Shown here one piece after another: positions 11,780-54,500 of a stretch of 64,000 nucleotides of DNA. The stretch comes from Metridium senile (Eukaryota; Cnidaria; Anthozoa; Actiniaria; Metridiidae): NCBI GenBank assembly GCA_949775045.1, contig OX459095.1, positions 26,024,978 to 26,088,977 of the forward strand, in the 5' to 3' direction. Within the stretch, counting starts at the first letter, position 1, and each line of letters starts with the position of its first letter. Position numbers and translations under genes: made by a program. The notes beneath the pieces were generated by a model, which was given only the letters and a program-made list of their open reading frames with translations, had not been told where the DNA came from and ran no database searches.

Positions 11780-12020
11780 CAAAATAGAGAGAGGAGAAAT
11801 ATATCTATATTTAAAATCTATTCTAAAAAATGTCCTTCTTATAATCATTATGTTTTGTTAAATTGTTACAATATTTATTACTAGGAAGATCGTTTGTATC
11901 AATATAGAGAGAGAAGAAATATATCTATACTTAAAATCTATTCTAAAAAAAGCCATTCTTATAATAATTATGTTTTGTTAAATTGTTACAATATTTATTA
12001 CTAGGAAGATCGTTTATGTC
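11780..12020. repeat. Two-copy tandem repeat, ~118 bp unit
   Basis: A unit starting AGAGAGAGGAGAAATATATC and ending CTAGGAAGATCGTTTGT is present twice head-to-tail (about 11784-11900 and 11903-12020) with only a few differences, indicating a recent duplication. Confidence 0.85.
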
Positions 12021-12654
12021 AATATATAAACTTAATTTCGAAGATCACCTTGAATCTATTTTTTTTCACAAACCCGCTTAGCTTGATAGCTATATCCGGA
12101 AAAATATATATATTTCAAGTTCTCAAGTTTACCCACTTTTTAATTGACTTTAATGTATTTTAAATGAGTACCTCATGTCATATAGTTATAAGTGCATGGA
12201 GTGTCTTTCCCGGTCAATATATTAACTACTATAGACCGAATGTCAATTGACAATACAACCTAATCTTAAAAATACGCACCAACGTCAGAAAGAGCAAGCA
12301 GAAATATGTATTTTAGTTTTATTGTTATAAATATAATTCAAGTGAATCTATATGGAATCAAAATTATTGAGATTTGTATGTGTTCAGTGAACTGTTTCCT
12401 TGCTAGCCTCGTTGTGGTGTTTTTCACACTTTCGAAATTCTCATAATTTATCAAGAATTTAATATTTTTGTCTCAAACGTTTTACCTTTGTTGATGTCGT
12501 TCTAATCTATAATTTTGATGTAGTGGTCAATTAAAATATGAATATGAATATGATAATGATGAGGCGGCCATCTTGGTATTCGGTCAATTTCACAAAGAGA
12601 CTCTTAGACTGGATGTGTTTTTGTGATTTAAATTTGGTTCACTAGAGCGCTAAC
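12021..12654. other. Intergenic DNA 3' of CC2D1, no gene seen
   Basis: AT-rich, no coding feature recognised. Confidence 0.45.
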
Positions 12655-13172
12655 ACTCTATCCATGAAATATAATAAATTACTACTGTGTAATAGTTCTT
12701 ATTTAGCTATATCCATGAAATATAATAACATTATTACTATGTAATAGTTCTTATTTAGCTATATCCATGAAATATAATAACATTATTACTGTGTAATAGT
12801 TCTTATTTAGCTATATCCATGAAATATAATAACATTATTACTGTGTAATAGTTCTTATTTAGCTATATCCATGAAATATAATAAAATTGCTACTGTGTAA
12901 TAGTTCTTATTTAGCTATATCCATGAAATATAATAAAATTGCTACTGTGTAATAGTTCTTATTTAGCTATATCCATGAAATATAATAAAATTGCTACTGT
13001 GTAATAGTTCTTATTTAGCTATATCCATGAAATATAATAAAATTGCTACTGTGTAATAGTTCTTATTTAGCTATATCCATGAAATATAATAAAATTGCTA
13101 CTGTGTAATAGTTCTTATTTAGCTATATCCATGAAATATAATAAAATTGCTACTGTGTAATAGTTCTTATTT
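12655..13172. repeat. 52-bp tandem repeat, about 10 copies
   Basis: Unit 'ctatatccatgaaatataat' continuing to 'gttcttatttag', period 52 bp. The left copies differ (cattattactatg) from the homogenised right copies (aaattgctactgtg). It lies just beyond the 3' end of CC2D1 (stop at 13233), so it could be transcribed as 3' UTR or flank if the early polyadenylation signal is bypassed. Confidence 0.95.
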
Positions 13173-13220
13173 AATTACTATTATTAAGTGATTCAAAAGT
13201 CACTTAATAAAAACTAGTAG

Positions 13221-13232
13221 TTAGTAACTATT

Positions 13233-13236
<4 letters not shown>
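13221..13236 (-). terminator. Polyadenylation signal overlapping the CC2D1 stop codon
   Basis: On the minus strand the stop TAA (13235-13233) lies within ATAAATAAAATAG, so a canonical AATAAA begins within the last codons. If used, the 3' UTR would be about 20 nt. Alternatively, cleavage occurs further into the 52-bp repeat. Confidence 0.4.
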
Positions 13237-41925
<28,689 letters not shown>

Positions 41926-42507
41926 TATCAAAGCTGCCCTAAACTCGACGAAATACTCAAAATTGCAAAACAAACTACTAGGCACCAGCTTCTCGCCTTT
42001 TCTTCTCCTTCTCTTTTATAGAGGTCTGGGAAGAAAAAAACAGGAAGCCCGGTATCAGTTTCACAATTTTCAATTTTGTATATATTGGCAAGTGAGAAGC
42101 TGCCCGTAAATAAAAGGAAAAAGTATATAATTATAATATATCACGTTTTTGTCCAGCTGTTAAAAAGGAAAAAATCAAAATAGCCATTTCAAAATGCGAA
42201 TAAATATAGCGAAAAAATAAACAGCATTCTTACTCACTTCTCACTTCCATAATTTTGCAAATATATTTCGCTTAAGAGATAAAAAAAAATACTTATAAAT
42301 TTCCTCAAGATTATCAAGTTGTTAGAAGAAGCCATTGCATCCCTTCCCCTCCTTATTGCTTATATACATAAATTTTCCGAGAAGACTATATAGTCAGCGG
42401 TTTCTCACATTAGAGTAAGCATTGTACCGCAAGAGTTACTAAGTGGTGAACGCGAAGACCAAAAAAATAGCAATCTGATTATGGTTATTTACTAAATAAC
42501 TATGTAA
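41926..42507. promoter_or_regulatory. Candidate bidirectional promoter between CC2D1 and FAM91A1
   Basis: The two start codons are 582 bp apart and diverge, so both promoters must lie here or within the first exons. No TATA box is clearly placed for either gene, and no CpG-island-like block is seen. A CACAGGAAGCCC-type motif (about 42039) shows repeat sequence inside the interval. Confidence 0.55.
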
Positions 42508-45500
42508 ATGGCTAGACAATCATCAAATGCGGACCTTGAGTTCCATATCCGTCAAAATTATCCCTGGAGTCGTCTTCCAGCTAACGTCAAACAGGTAGGG
42601 TTGGCTCCCATTGGGGGTGTTTCGACGAAAACATGATTGACTTCAGCCCAAGTCTAACTCTTTTTCTATCTTGTTAGACGTTGGGAAATAGCCAGAAAGA
42701 ATGGGAAAAGAGTGTATTTGAATACAGTGTGAAGAATCAGCTAAGATATCGAGGGAATATAGGTAAGGAAGACATGTTTTTTTATGTGGTTTGTTCTGGT
42801 AGTGGTACAAACTTCTCTCTTCCTCATTGGTTTCTCATTGGATCAGACTTGTATAATTAATATTTATTATGTACTCTCTAAGAAGTGACAATGCTTTCGA
42901 AAGTCTCGTGACCGAAGCGTTGGATGACTATAACTTATTTTTCATTTACGGGTTGAGTATTGTGTGTTAGAAATGATCGAATGTAGCGGTTGCTTCGTTG
43001 TGTTTAGGTTCATGGCACAGTCTGTACAGCGGTGCCATTTTACACGACCCAGCACATTATTAGTACGTTTATAGCATAATTAAAACTTTATCGAGTATAA
43101 TGTTGTTAATTATTTTAATATTGATTTATTGATTATAGTCTTTCGAAATATAGATATAATTAATGACGATTGTTATTGTTAATATATGTTGATAATATAT
43201 TGTGTAAAACAGTTATGTGATAGCGGAAACAGTGCTAAGTATTATCAAAGTTCCTCTATAAACTCTGGTATTATTGATCACAATCGATAAGGGAACTGTA
43301 GATGTGTCAAAGATATCTGTATTGTTGTATCAAGATTATCCATCTTATGTTTATATAGATATTCTTAAAGTAGGGCATTTAAATTTAGCACATTGATGAA
43401 TACTTTTAATTAACATTTTTGAAGTTAAGTTATTTTGGGTTAAATAAAGTTTATAACTTAATGACTTCTAACTTATGTGAACAGTTACTTTTAATAGACC
43501 ATTTCACAGTTCTGGTCAATCAACCTCCGCCTTGATAGCTTGTAATTTATTCTTTAGATTTTGACTACAGCCCATGGTATTTTTAAGTGTTTAATAGGCC
43601 TTTTGCAACAACAGGTCATGTGACCTTACCCCTTATAAATTGAGCAGCTGTGTGAAAATGAACATCAGAAATGAAAAGAGCACCTCAACATTAGTAAGAA
43701 GGCGAAATTTCAGCTAAAGGCTATGACTAAAAGTCCAATTGTTTGATAATGTGTACATTGAAGTGCATATGAAATGAAGCTGGTTTTTATCAAATGGAGA
43801 GCTGTAAACAAATTCTAAAGATTTACATTACATACACCCTATAGAGGCTGAGGTTGAGTAATAGAAGTTCTCAAACCAATCAGATAATTTTCTATAACCA
43901 CATGCATATTATTTACCCAAAACAAACATGTGTACTAATTAAGCAATTATGTACATGTATAAAGATTCCAATTGGGTGGCATAGGTTGCCTAGCGATGAG
44001 AGTGGCGAGTGTGAGGCTAGGGAGATTCAGAATCTCGACATAAAACAATGATTTATTTTATTTAAATTATTTAATTATAATTTCTCTGTTTATTGTAGTA
44101 AAACATGTCAGGAAAGACGAGAAGAAGTATTATGAGGATTTGCTGCATTACAGCAGACAGCACTTGATGGTATGTATGGAATAGTGTATTATTTTATTTA
44201 CACATGATTGCTGGAATCCCTCAAATTTTGGAAATATTTAAAAATATTAATTTATAATAATGATGATACAAATACACAAAAACATGATAGAAACTCCCCT
44301 CAAGGTTTGTACTCAGTAGCTATAAGTTCACAATTTTTGTGATAAAATTAATGTGTATGACTCTGTATCAGATTTATTGAATACTAAGTAAGCTTATTAG
44401 TATTCTGTAAATCTGATACAGTGGCGGGACTGGAAAGAAGTTGAACGGTTCGCAGTGGACAGGCCAAAGTGGAGGGAGCTGTTTCTCGCCTCATGCTCCG
44501 CAAAGAGCTAAGAGTAAACTAGAAGAAATCTGATACAGAATACAATACTAATTAGCTGAACTGTACAGGACTTACAGTGTTCTCATGTGACCCTATTTAG
44601 GCACGGACCATTAGATTTTTGAGGGGGGGGGGGGGGGGTTGGCCAATTTTTTTTTGCACGATATTTTTTTCCCACTCTAAGTACGATATTTTTTTTCATC
44701 TTGCACAATCTTTTTTTTCAGGATATCAAAAATATAATGGTCTGTCCCTTACAAGTACACATTTTAGTGTGATTTCAATGGGTCTCAACCTTCTGAATTA
44801 GTTATGAATATAATAAGTTTAGAGTGCCGTGATTTAATCAAGATAATTTATTGTTTTTTTCAGTTGTATCCATACCATCTATCTGATGTCATTGTCAAGG
44901 GTCTGCGCATCACACCATTTTCCTATTACTGCAGTATTATGCAGGATATCATGCAAAGTGAGAGAAGTTATGACTCACTACCAAACTTTACAGCTGCTGA
45001 TTGTAAGTTATGTACTTGACAACCATACATTTCATCTTAAGTTTATAGACCAAATCAGAATATGATATCCTCCTAGCTATAGTGTTCTCAACTGGCTAGC
45101 CTTGAGTGGTAACACACAAAAAAGTCATTTGAAAAAAATGTTGTCGCTGCCCGGCTTTGCGACTACGTGACTAGACCTAAAAGGAGCATGGGTAGAAATC
45201 ACTTAAGCAGTTAGCTGCATATATTATCAACATCTTGAGCTCTGAGTGCCTTGCTTCTATTAGATTTACGCTGGCAATGATTTGGATGGTGCAAAACCTC
45301 AGCATGAAAACTGAAGAAGTAGCTTTTTACTTATCAATATCTCCACTCTCTATACCGCGGTATATTTCTTTGCACAGAACGTGAAGGCACACATTCATTC
45401 ATGTACTCGCAATATTTCAGCATATTCTATAGCACGTGCTAAAAATGTATTGATTTAGTGATTTTTACCCATACTCACGCTTGGGCTAGTCGCGTAGTCG

Positions 45501-48500
45501 CGGAGCCGGTCAGCGACAATTTTTTTTTCAAATGACAGTATTTAACATGCATGAGAGGCTAGCCACTCAAGAACAATAATTATAATTAGTAAATTCATCA
45601 AATTGGTTGCCATTTTTCAATTCAATGCATCTACAATCATGTAACTTAAAATTGAACTTTGGAGTTCTTTATTGGTGTTGCAAGGTTTATATATGGGCAT
45701 TATCTGATATGAAATAAAAAATTAATAGTGTTTTTTTACAACCATCATTCCCCATTGAGGCTCTTCATTCTGTGACATTTGCTTGCATTTACTCACTACC
45801 CCATTCATTATTAATAAATATACTACAATCAACACTATTCTTGCCTAGCTAGCCTCATATACATGTTTAAAATTCCATTGTGTTTGGAGGAAAGAATCCT
45901 TGTAATCCTACACATATGAAAGATGGATTCTCAAGATCCTCAATGATACCTCAATGTTCTAAATCAGTTTTACCTTGTGTTATTGCAGGTTTAAGGTTAT
46001 TAGGTATAGGGAGAAATCAATACATAGATCTGATGAATCAATGTAGATCTTCTAAGGTATATATTTTATTTTTTTATTAAGTAAACATTTACATGAATGG
46101 GATGGTGGAACTGGAAGGAGGCAGAAGGCACTGCCATGTATTTGTATATGAAATCACACAATCTGGAGTACAAATCATAATTAATAGGTACGAGTGATGT
46201 TTTGAAAGTTTTCAAAATTGATAATTAACTTTCAAAACATCAGTGTATCTATTAATTACAAATTGTACAGAAAGATTGTACAAGTTTTTATTATATTAGT
46301 ATTATTTAATTAATATTTGTCATCTTTATTTGTATAGAAATTCTTTAGACGGAAACCAGTAAAGGATTTACTCCCAACCAAACCAGTTCCACTGAGAATA
46401 CTAGAGCACTGGTGGTCTATATATATTGGATACATCACAGAAGATGATATCAGGGTAAAAAACATGAGACAACATTTAGATTTGATAGACATCATGGTTC
46501 CTTTGTTAGACTGCAAAACAATCCCTAATTTTACATTGAAGCTTAGAGGAAACAACTGAAGTTTTGGCCAATAGAGAATGAGGATAAATGTGACGTATGA
46601 GTGGGGAGTGAGGCGAGAGAGTAGACACTTTGAAAAACTGATAAATCACTATTTTCTATTGCTTACATAGATGTGTTCAGCAGCAGAGCATCAATCAGTT
46701 GATTCAGTCATTGATGTAGGCCCTAAAGTTGCAGGTCACATGGATCTTAAAGTTGTTGAAGGTAAGTGGGAGTGGGCTTCCTGTGCTAGAGTTGATGAAA
46801 CTCTACTTTTAGAATTTCAAACTAGGTTCCCAAGGTTTGTTGATTGGGTTTGCTCATTCTCGTTACCAGAGCCCACAGTCAACCGTCCACCAGAAGGTTT
46901 TGCCCGACAGAGCCTTTCGGGTGCAACCTTCCTCTGGATGGTTGACTGTGGGCTCTGGGAATTCATGAGAATGGGGCTTGCTGTGCTACTGTGACACAGG
47001 AATCCCATCAATTTTCTTTGAAAATTAATACTGCTTTATCTACAGGTCTCTATGCTAAAGGATTAATATATTTGGGAGTACCAATACAAGATGAAGATTA
47101 TATAGTTGGTAAGAAATATTCAAAGAGTTCTAGTAGTCTGTAAATAAATTGGTTAAATCACAAAATTTTCTTTTACTGTTTACCAAATAGTCTATAAAGA
47201 CATTCCTATTATAATTTATACCCATGGGCGGCACAGACGGGTGAATTGGGGAGGGGTGGAGCAAGGGGGACTAGAGCCCCCAAAGCTGTTTCGAAAAGTT
47301 TTGAGGTTTGAGGCAAAATTGTTTCTGGACAAATATTAGACCTACAAATGTCAGCCCCCACACATCCCCACTCCACTTAAAGAATGATGTGCTGCCCCTG
47401 ATACCATTAATACTATGTCATGGAAAACTGCAGAATCATGATGATAATGATATATTAAATAAAATAATGTAAAAATAATCATCAATAAATGTAGTAGTTT
47501 TGATGATGATAATGATCATTATCATTGTAATTCCCATAACTAAACAAAATGTATCATACAAAGCTCATTATATACAGTAATAATAAATATAACATATAAT
47601 TATGCTAAAATGATGATTGTGTTTGTTTGTCAGTTCCTCCTCTAGAAAACTTTGTCATGAATAGAGTACTTGGTGACTACTTTGAAACATTACTGTATAA
47701 GATATTTGTATCTATTGACGAACACACCAATATCTCTGAGGTATGATAATATTTATACAATGTTAATATTAAAACTTTGTGCACTGTACAAAATCTGAGT
47801 TCTCAATGGGTCCAAATCAATCATGTGGAGTGCTGTTATTCGTCGATAATGCACGCTCAGTGAACTCAAATTTAATATTACATGTAGATGAGACATTTTT
47901 CGTTTGTTCTTTATCAGCAAATAGAGTACAAACACTAAAAGTGTGCAATACTTTGTACTATTTACCACTAAATAGTGTTGATTAAACAATAGAGAACAAA
48001 AGAATTTGCATCATTTAGCAGTATTTAATGGTATTTATGTTGCACACTTTTAGTGTTTGTACTCTACAGTCACTTTCTGACTGTTCAATGAACTCAAAAT
48101 TTCTTCATATGGCAATATTTAAAATGCCTTGTTTATTGACCAGTCAGCACGTGCCTGTATTTGCCGATAGAGAACTCACTAACCTCTAGTCTCTAACCCC
48201 TAAATATGCTACAACTATTGTGCAACAAATATAAAAGTCATGAAGCAAACAATACATTGTCAAAATGTTCTGTATGTAATATGTACAGCATGAGGGGTCA
48301 ACCTACATGGGATATACTGTGGCAAGTGGAAATGATACTGTATATTACTTATGAAACTCCAACATTTATTTAGTTTTTTTTCAAATTTGACTAAAATAAA
48401 TTTAATTGTCAAGATAGAAATAAAACTCAAGAGCAAAAACTCAAGTTGAAAACTTTATACAAATCAGGACAAATCTATATGAGATTTACAATTCTTGGGT

Positions 48501-51500
48501 TACAACCATTCCAAGGAGAGTGAATTGAACAAAAAATGGCAGCCATGCTAGTGGTCTTGACAAAAGAAAACCATCACTGTGACTGGTGGTACTTTTGTTC
48601 AATTCACTCTCCTGGGAATGGTTACAAACCAAGAATACTCAACACATAATTTTAATTATGGCAAGTCCCACATGAGCTTAGCTATTTTTTTAAGCCCATG
48701 CAGAATGGAAATGAATAGTGTCTATTATTGAAATGCATAATACAAACGTCTGCAGAAAATATGGTCAATAAAATCAAAAAATAAAACTGGTCTTATAAAA
48801 ATAACACAGTGTGTAATAATAATGCAAGGAGTTGCACTTACATGTATTACACCAATAACAATCCTATATTTTCAGCTTGCACATGTTCTTCAGATTGATC
48901 TTCAACTTGTTAAGGTATGTTGATTAAGTCACGCTACAAGGAAGTGCTTTTTATTTGTGTGAGGTGGCTGAACAAAAATGTTTTTAAAATGGGGACAAAA
49001 TAACTAACATGTATTAAACATGTCTTACAATAGGCTCATTCACGACTTCAAACACATTTCTAATACAATACTAACACCTAAACACGCACTGACATTCATT
49101 TCAACAACACTACCCACTGAACCAGACATAGAAATAACACCACTGTCTTTTCTGTTGTTTTTTTTTCTAATAATATTGTGGGTTTTTCTTGTTTTTGTTT
49201 TTTCAGAATGCAGTATCTGTTTACTGTAGACTGGGTTTTGCTCATCGTAAAAATAGTGATTTAGATGACTCTAAAATGCATTCATCCTGGTCTGAAAAAA
49301 TACAAAATAGTCTTTCCAACAAAAGGTATTAGTACTCAATTTGGTGATTAATATACCCATCTACATCAAATGCTTGTTTCTGATTGGTTGATTGACTGGA
49401 TTTTCTCTTAATCCGTGCAATTAATTTTGCATGTGTCCTTGCTGGCTTGCTTTGTGGCTTGTGTGTGTTTGTGTTTATTTTTTCCATCTGAGACTCGCAT
49501 TTTATGTAGATGTGTTATTAATAGGAAATCCCACCTTAGTTCTCGAAGAATTAATGAAAAATACCGCTTGTATTTGATGAAAGAGGCAGAATACCACTTG
49601 TGCAACATGCTCACTCGTGGTATTTTAATACCACTTAAAAGCCACTTTCATCAAATACTCGCAGTATTTTTCATTAATTCTTCTCGAACGGTGTAATTTC
49701 CTATACTAATAATTCAAAAACTATAATTATTATAGTTGTTCTTAAAAGTAGAAAAATAAACAACATGTACCTACCTCAGTGGTCTGGGTTAGAACATCAA
49801 TTGCTATACCGACTTATAATAATATTAATTGCAAAGTACATACGTTGATAAGCTATCTTTGTAAATAATTTCTCTGTAATTATTTTAGATATGGCAGTCG
49901 AGATAACCTGTTGAATTTAGACTTCAATAACTTAAATGACAACAATGTTGATGAGACTACGTCATTGAGTTCAGATACACCAGAGATGGAGAGTTTGGCA
50001 TCTATAACATCTACTAGTAATTTTGGTATGCTATAAACCTATTGTTCAATCTCATGTATTTGTAATACAATATGTAATAGATACAATATGAGCTTCCAAT
50101 CTGGATTTGTATACAACAGTGAGACCAGCCATTGTGTATCTCATACAGATTGAACACAAACATTGTGTAGTACTTATGAAACTCCAAAATTAGTTATCTT
50201 ATATTTTACTTAAATTGTCAAGATAAAAGTAAAATCTGGCCAAGAAAATTCAAGTTAAAACTGTTTTAAGCGATTTTGTATCTAATATACAACCTTCTTC
50301 ACAGCTATGATTTTCTATGGATTATTAATGAGTTTTATAGAGACAATTATGAGTGGCAGATCTCTATTGGTATTTACATTCATCTGGCAAGCTGTAGACA
50401 AGTCATTATGAAGGCAACACAGAAAGAATGGAAATTATACATCGGACCAACACCCCCCCCCCCCCCCCCCCTGTCACTTTATCCCACGAGTATATCGTCT
50501 GGGATGTACTTGAATATGAAACACCTAAATTAGTTCTGTAACATTATTTTTACAATGTTATGAACAATTTGAAATGGGTAAACAAACAAGGAAGGTAAAG
50601 AGGTCTATTGATAACCAATGTTAACAAACCTAATATGCTTTTACTTCCACCGTAGCAGAAGGAGGTCCAGGGAAAAGAATAGCATTTTTATTTGATTCAA
50701 CTCTGACAGCATTCCTAATGATGGGAAATCTCTCACCGGTATGTTGAACAACTGATAGTCAAGTAACTCTTAGTTTATAGCTCTAGTACAGGCATATTGA
50801 AAAACAAAACTTTATGTGATAAACCAAAAAAAACCTACACAAAAAATCATGAAAAACCACAAATTGCATCAAAATTTGGTAAAAACCACAACCATAATAA
50901 TTAAATTATAGAACTTAACCAAAACGAAAGTATCTAAATGATAATTTTACACCATAGAAAATCGTTTTTCACTGCTCACTACATCTGTAAATTAAAAAGA
51001 ATCTGCATACTGCTCAGTTTCGCAAAGCTGCACAAGCGTCAAAAGAATGAAAAAAAACTGCACATGCAACTTCACAAAAAAATTGCACAAAACTTCATGA
51101 TCACAAACCCTCCCCTTTTATTGGACATTGGACAATAATTATTGCATAACTACACAAACTTGGAATAACCAATTATGAAATCATTATGAAGATAATAATG
51201 TTATGATGATTTACTAATAATAACGAAATTAATTATCAATATCTTGATCAACACAACCCCCTATACTTATTATTAAAGGAGGTCCTTTTTCTCACAATAA
51301 TTAAGAAGAATAACTTTGTACTTGTAGGGTTTGAAAAACCATGCTGTCACTATGTTTGAAGTTGGTAAACTAGCTGATGAGTCTCTAGATAGCTTCCTGT
51401 CTGAACTAGAAAAGGTAAAGTGCTAAATAATAGACTAGAAAACAGCCCCTTTTTTTCAGTCTGACTAAACAAGTTTGTTTTGGCCGGGAGAGGCTGAGGG

Positions 51501-54500
51501 GAGATATGACGTATTAGAGGGGAACATTCTCATACCCAGATCCTTCTCAGCTTTCTAACGAAAGGTCGTAGGCTCTGGGAAACCCTATAATATCAAGTGA
51601 TCTGATTGGCTGAGTGGTATAACAATAGCAATGGTCTAAATAGGTACATCACAGGTAGCCCAAGCTCACTATTTACAAGAGAATATAAGGCGACTTTTAA
51701 AACTTCGAAGTTTTTCAACGAAATATTAATACAATTCAATAAAAACTTTCAGTGTCATTTTCAGTTATTATTTAATTAAGTGTTTGTGAAGATTTCAAGC
51801 GATTTGGGTTAAAATTAAACAAGTTACGGCTATTTTTAGTAATGATTTAGAAACACATAAGGACGTAAAAATGAGACTAAGTAAGGAAATAATTTGATGA
51901 CGTTTCGGAGCCATCACACTCCATTATCAAATAATAATAATTACAATATGCAGAAAGTTCGCTTATAAAGAAACTAATTTATGTAAATAATTTGGCACGG
52001 ATGGAATCCGACTGTACTTTCAGCACAGGCTTTAATTCCCTGATGTACATCATCTTGTGCAACAGGCAGTCAAATTTACTAGAGCATTTCTTAAGGACAA
52101 TAAAGTTATTAATTAGTTGTCAGGAGCAGTTATGTTCTTTAAATTAGTGTTTATATATAGATGAAGATTTTTGCTTGTGCTGTTCAACACATACATGAAG
52201 GTGTCCATTTGTGAAGTTTTCTATTTCTTTTATAATTAAAAATACAAATTGATCAACATGCAAATGTGCGTGCTGTGTGCTCTCATAAAGCATACGCCTC
52301 AACCAATAAAAAAAGTTAAGTCAAATAGTTATTTTATAACAAAAAATAGACCTTTCAAACCTTTGGTACCCAGGGTATTGCCTATGATATATACTTAGGT
52401 ACTAATGCTCTTTTAAATCTTATATTTCAGGTTGATAGTATTGCAGAAGGTGAAGCCCAACGATACTTTGACCATGCCTTGACACTACGCAATGCCATTT
52501 TATTTCTAAGATATAATAAAACTCTTGGTGCTGACAAAAGTATTGTACCTCCAATGGGATTAGGTAAATGATATTTATGTCTCATCCTATTCTATCCCTT
52601 TCTGTCACATTTTTATACAATTCTGTTCATTCCCATCTTATTCCATGTAATAAATACTTTATTTTGGATTGTATTAAACAATTTAAATATTTTTATTGCA
52701 GATCTTTTACGATGCGAGAGTCTAAATGGTCTAGATCCTGCCGCATGCAGTCGGGTCCTACAGAAAAATTATAGGTAATCTAAACAATTCTTTATTCATT
52801 TGCGAAAAAATTATTTTGCACTCTGCAAAATGTAATGTCTTATAATTATCCTATTATAAGTCTAAAATCCTTTGCAATCTATTGTTTCTAGTTTAATAGT
52901 TTCAATGGCACAATTAAGTCATATAATTATAATCCTATTATAAGTCTAAAATCCTTGTCAATCCATTGTTTCTAGTTTAATAGTTTCAATGGCACCATTA
53001 AGTCATATAATTATAATCCTATTATAAGTCTAAAATCCTTTCCAATCCATTGTTTCTAGTTTAATAGTTTCAATGACACAATTAAGTCATATAATTATAA
53101 TCCTATTATAAGTCTAAAATCCTTTCCAATCCATTGTTTCTAGTTTAATAGTTTCAATGGCACCATTAAGTCATATAATTATAATCTTATTATAAGTCTA
53201 AAATCCTTTCCAATCCATTGTTTTCTAGTTTAATAGTTTCAATGGCACCACTAAGTCATATAATTATAATCTTATTATAAGTCTAAAATCCTTTCCAATC
53301 CATTGTTTTCTAGTTTAATAGTTTCAATGGCACCATTAAGTCATATAATTATAATCCTATTATAAGTCTAAAATCCTTTCCAATCCATTGTTTCTAGTTT
53401 AATAGTTTCAATGGCACCATTAAGTCATGAGATTCGTCCTGTAACTAGCTGCATCCCCCCTCACCTTGGTCCAGCAATACCAGAAGTCAATTCAGTATGG
53501 TTTAAGCTATTCATATATAGTCTATTGGGTAGTGGTCCTCCATCGTTACTGCTTGTCAAAGGAACCCGATTACGATGGCTACCAGTAGTCTTTGAGGTTA
53601 GTAAATAGATGTTATTACATGGAAACTATGGGTGGCATGGGTGGCCTAGCGGCGTGAGCGCAGGCCTCTCACCGCTATGGTCCAGGTTTGAGTCTTGGCT
53701 CGGGCATGGATTATATGTGAGTTGAGTTTTTTTGATGTGTTCTTCTCTCCTATGCCACAAGGGTTTTTCTCCAGGTTATCCGGTTTTCCTCCCTCGCAAA
53801 AATAAACATGTGAACTGAATAACTAAACATAGAGGTAGTGAGTGTGTGTCTGAGTCTCCCCCATTAATAGGGCACATGTGTCCAGTCTAGAAGAATTGAG
53901 ACGTTAAAAAAGTCATTTTCTTAATTTTATTTTAAACAAGCGAGTAAACTAGTATAATTTTATTACCTATAGTTGTAATACGCAAATGATTTCGAACAAT
54001 GGATTCAAATTAGGGCTTTCAGTCCAAGTGGTTAGTTTTTGCCAAAGGACTGTCACTTGAATCAATTGTTTCAAAACGTTTGCATATATCTGGAATAACG
54101 GCTATTGATGTTTATTACTGCTTTTTGTTGACCAATCATGTGAAACAGAGCTGGAATGCTGTGAGATACAACATGTTATTGATTGTCATATTGTTACTTT
54201 GTTAGAAGTAGGCAAATACCGGTAGACTTGCTAATTATTATTTATAAGAAAGACAAACACTACACTGCAAAAACGGTAGACAATAGATGCAACTCAGTAT
54301 ATTGAGTTGATCATGCATTCAGGATGACACTTTATAGTGAGTAAACCCAACTCATTTTTAAGAGTAAAGTTTTGTTGTATGCTCATTATTAATCTGACGT
54401 CATGATTATATATCTCAAACAAACCATTAAAACCAGTCAACAATTTTAAAGCACACTTTTAATTGACAGAATGTTTTTTTTTCTGTAGGACTATGAGAGC

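Noticed and set aside
41926..41985. Upstream start of CC2D1 extending the N-terminus by 20 residues
   Set aside because: The upstream codon is GTG, not ATG. The MFKRRK start at 41925 matches the family's usual beginning.
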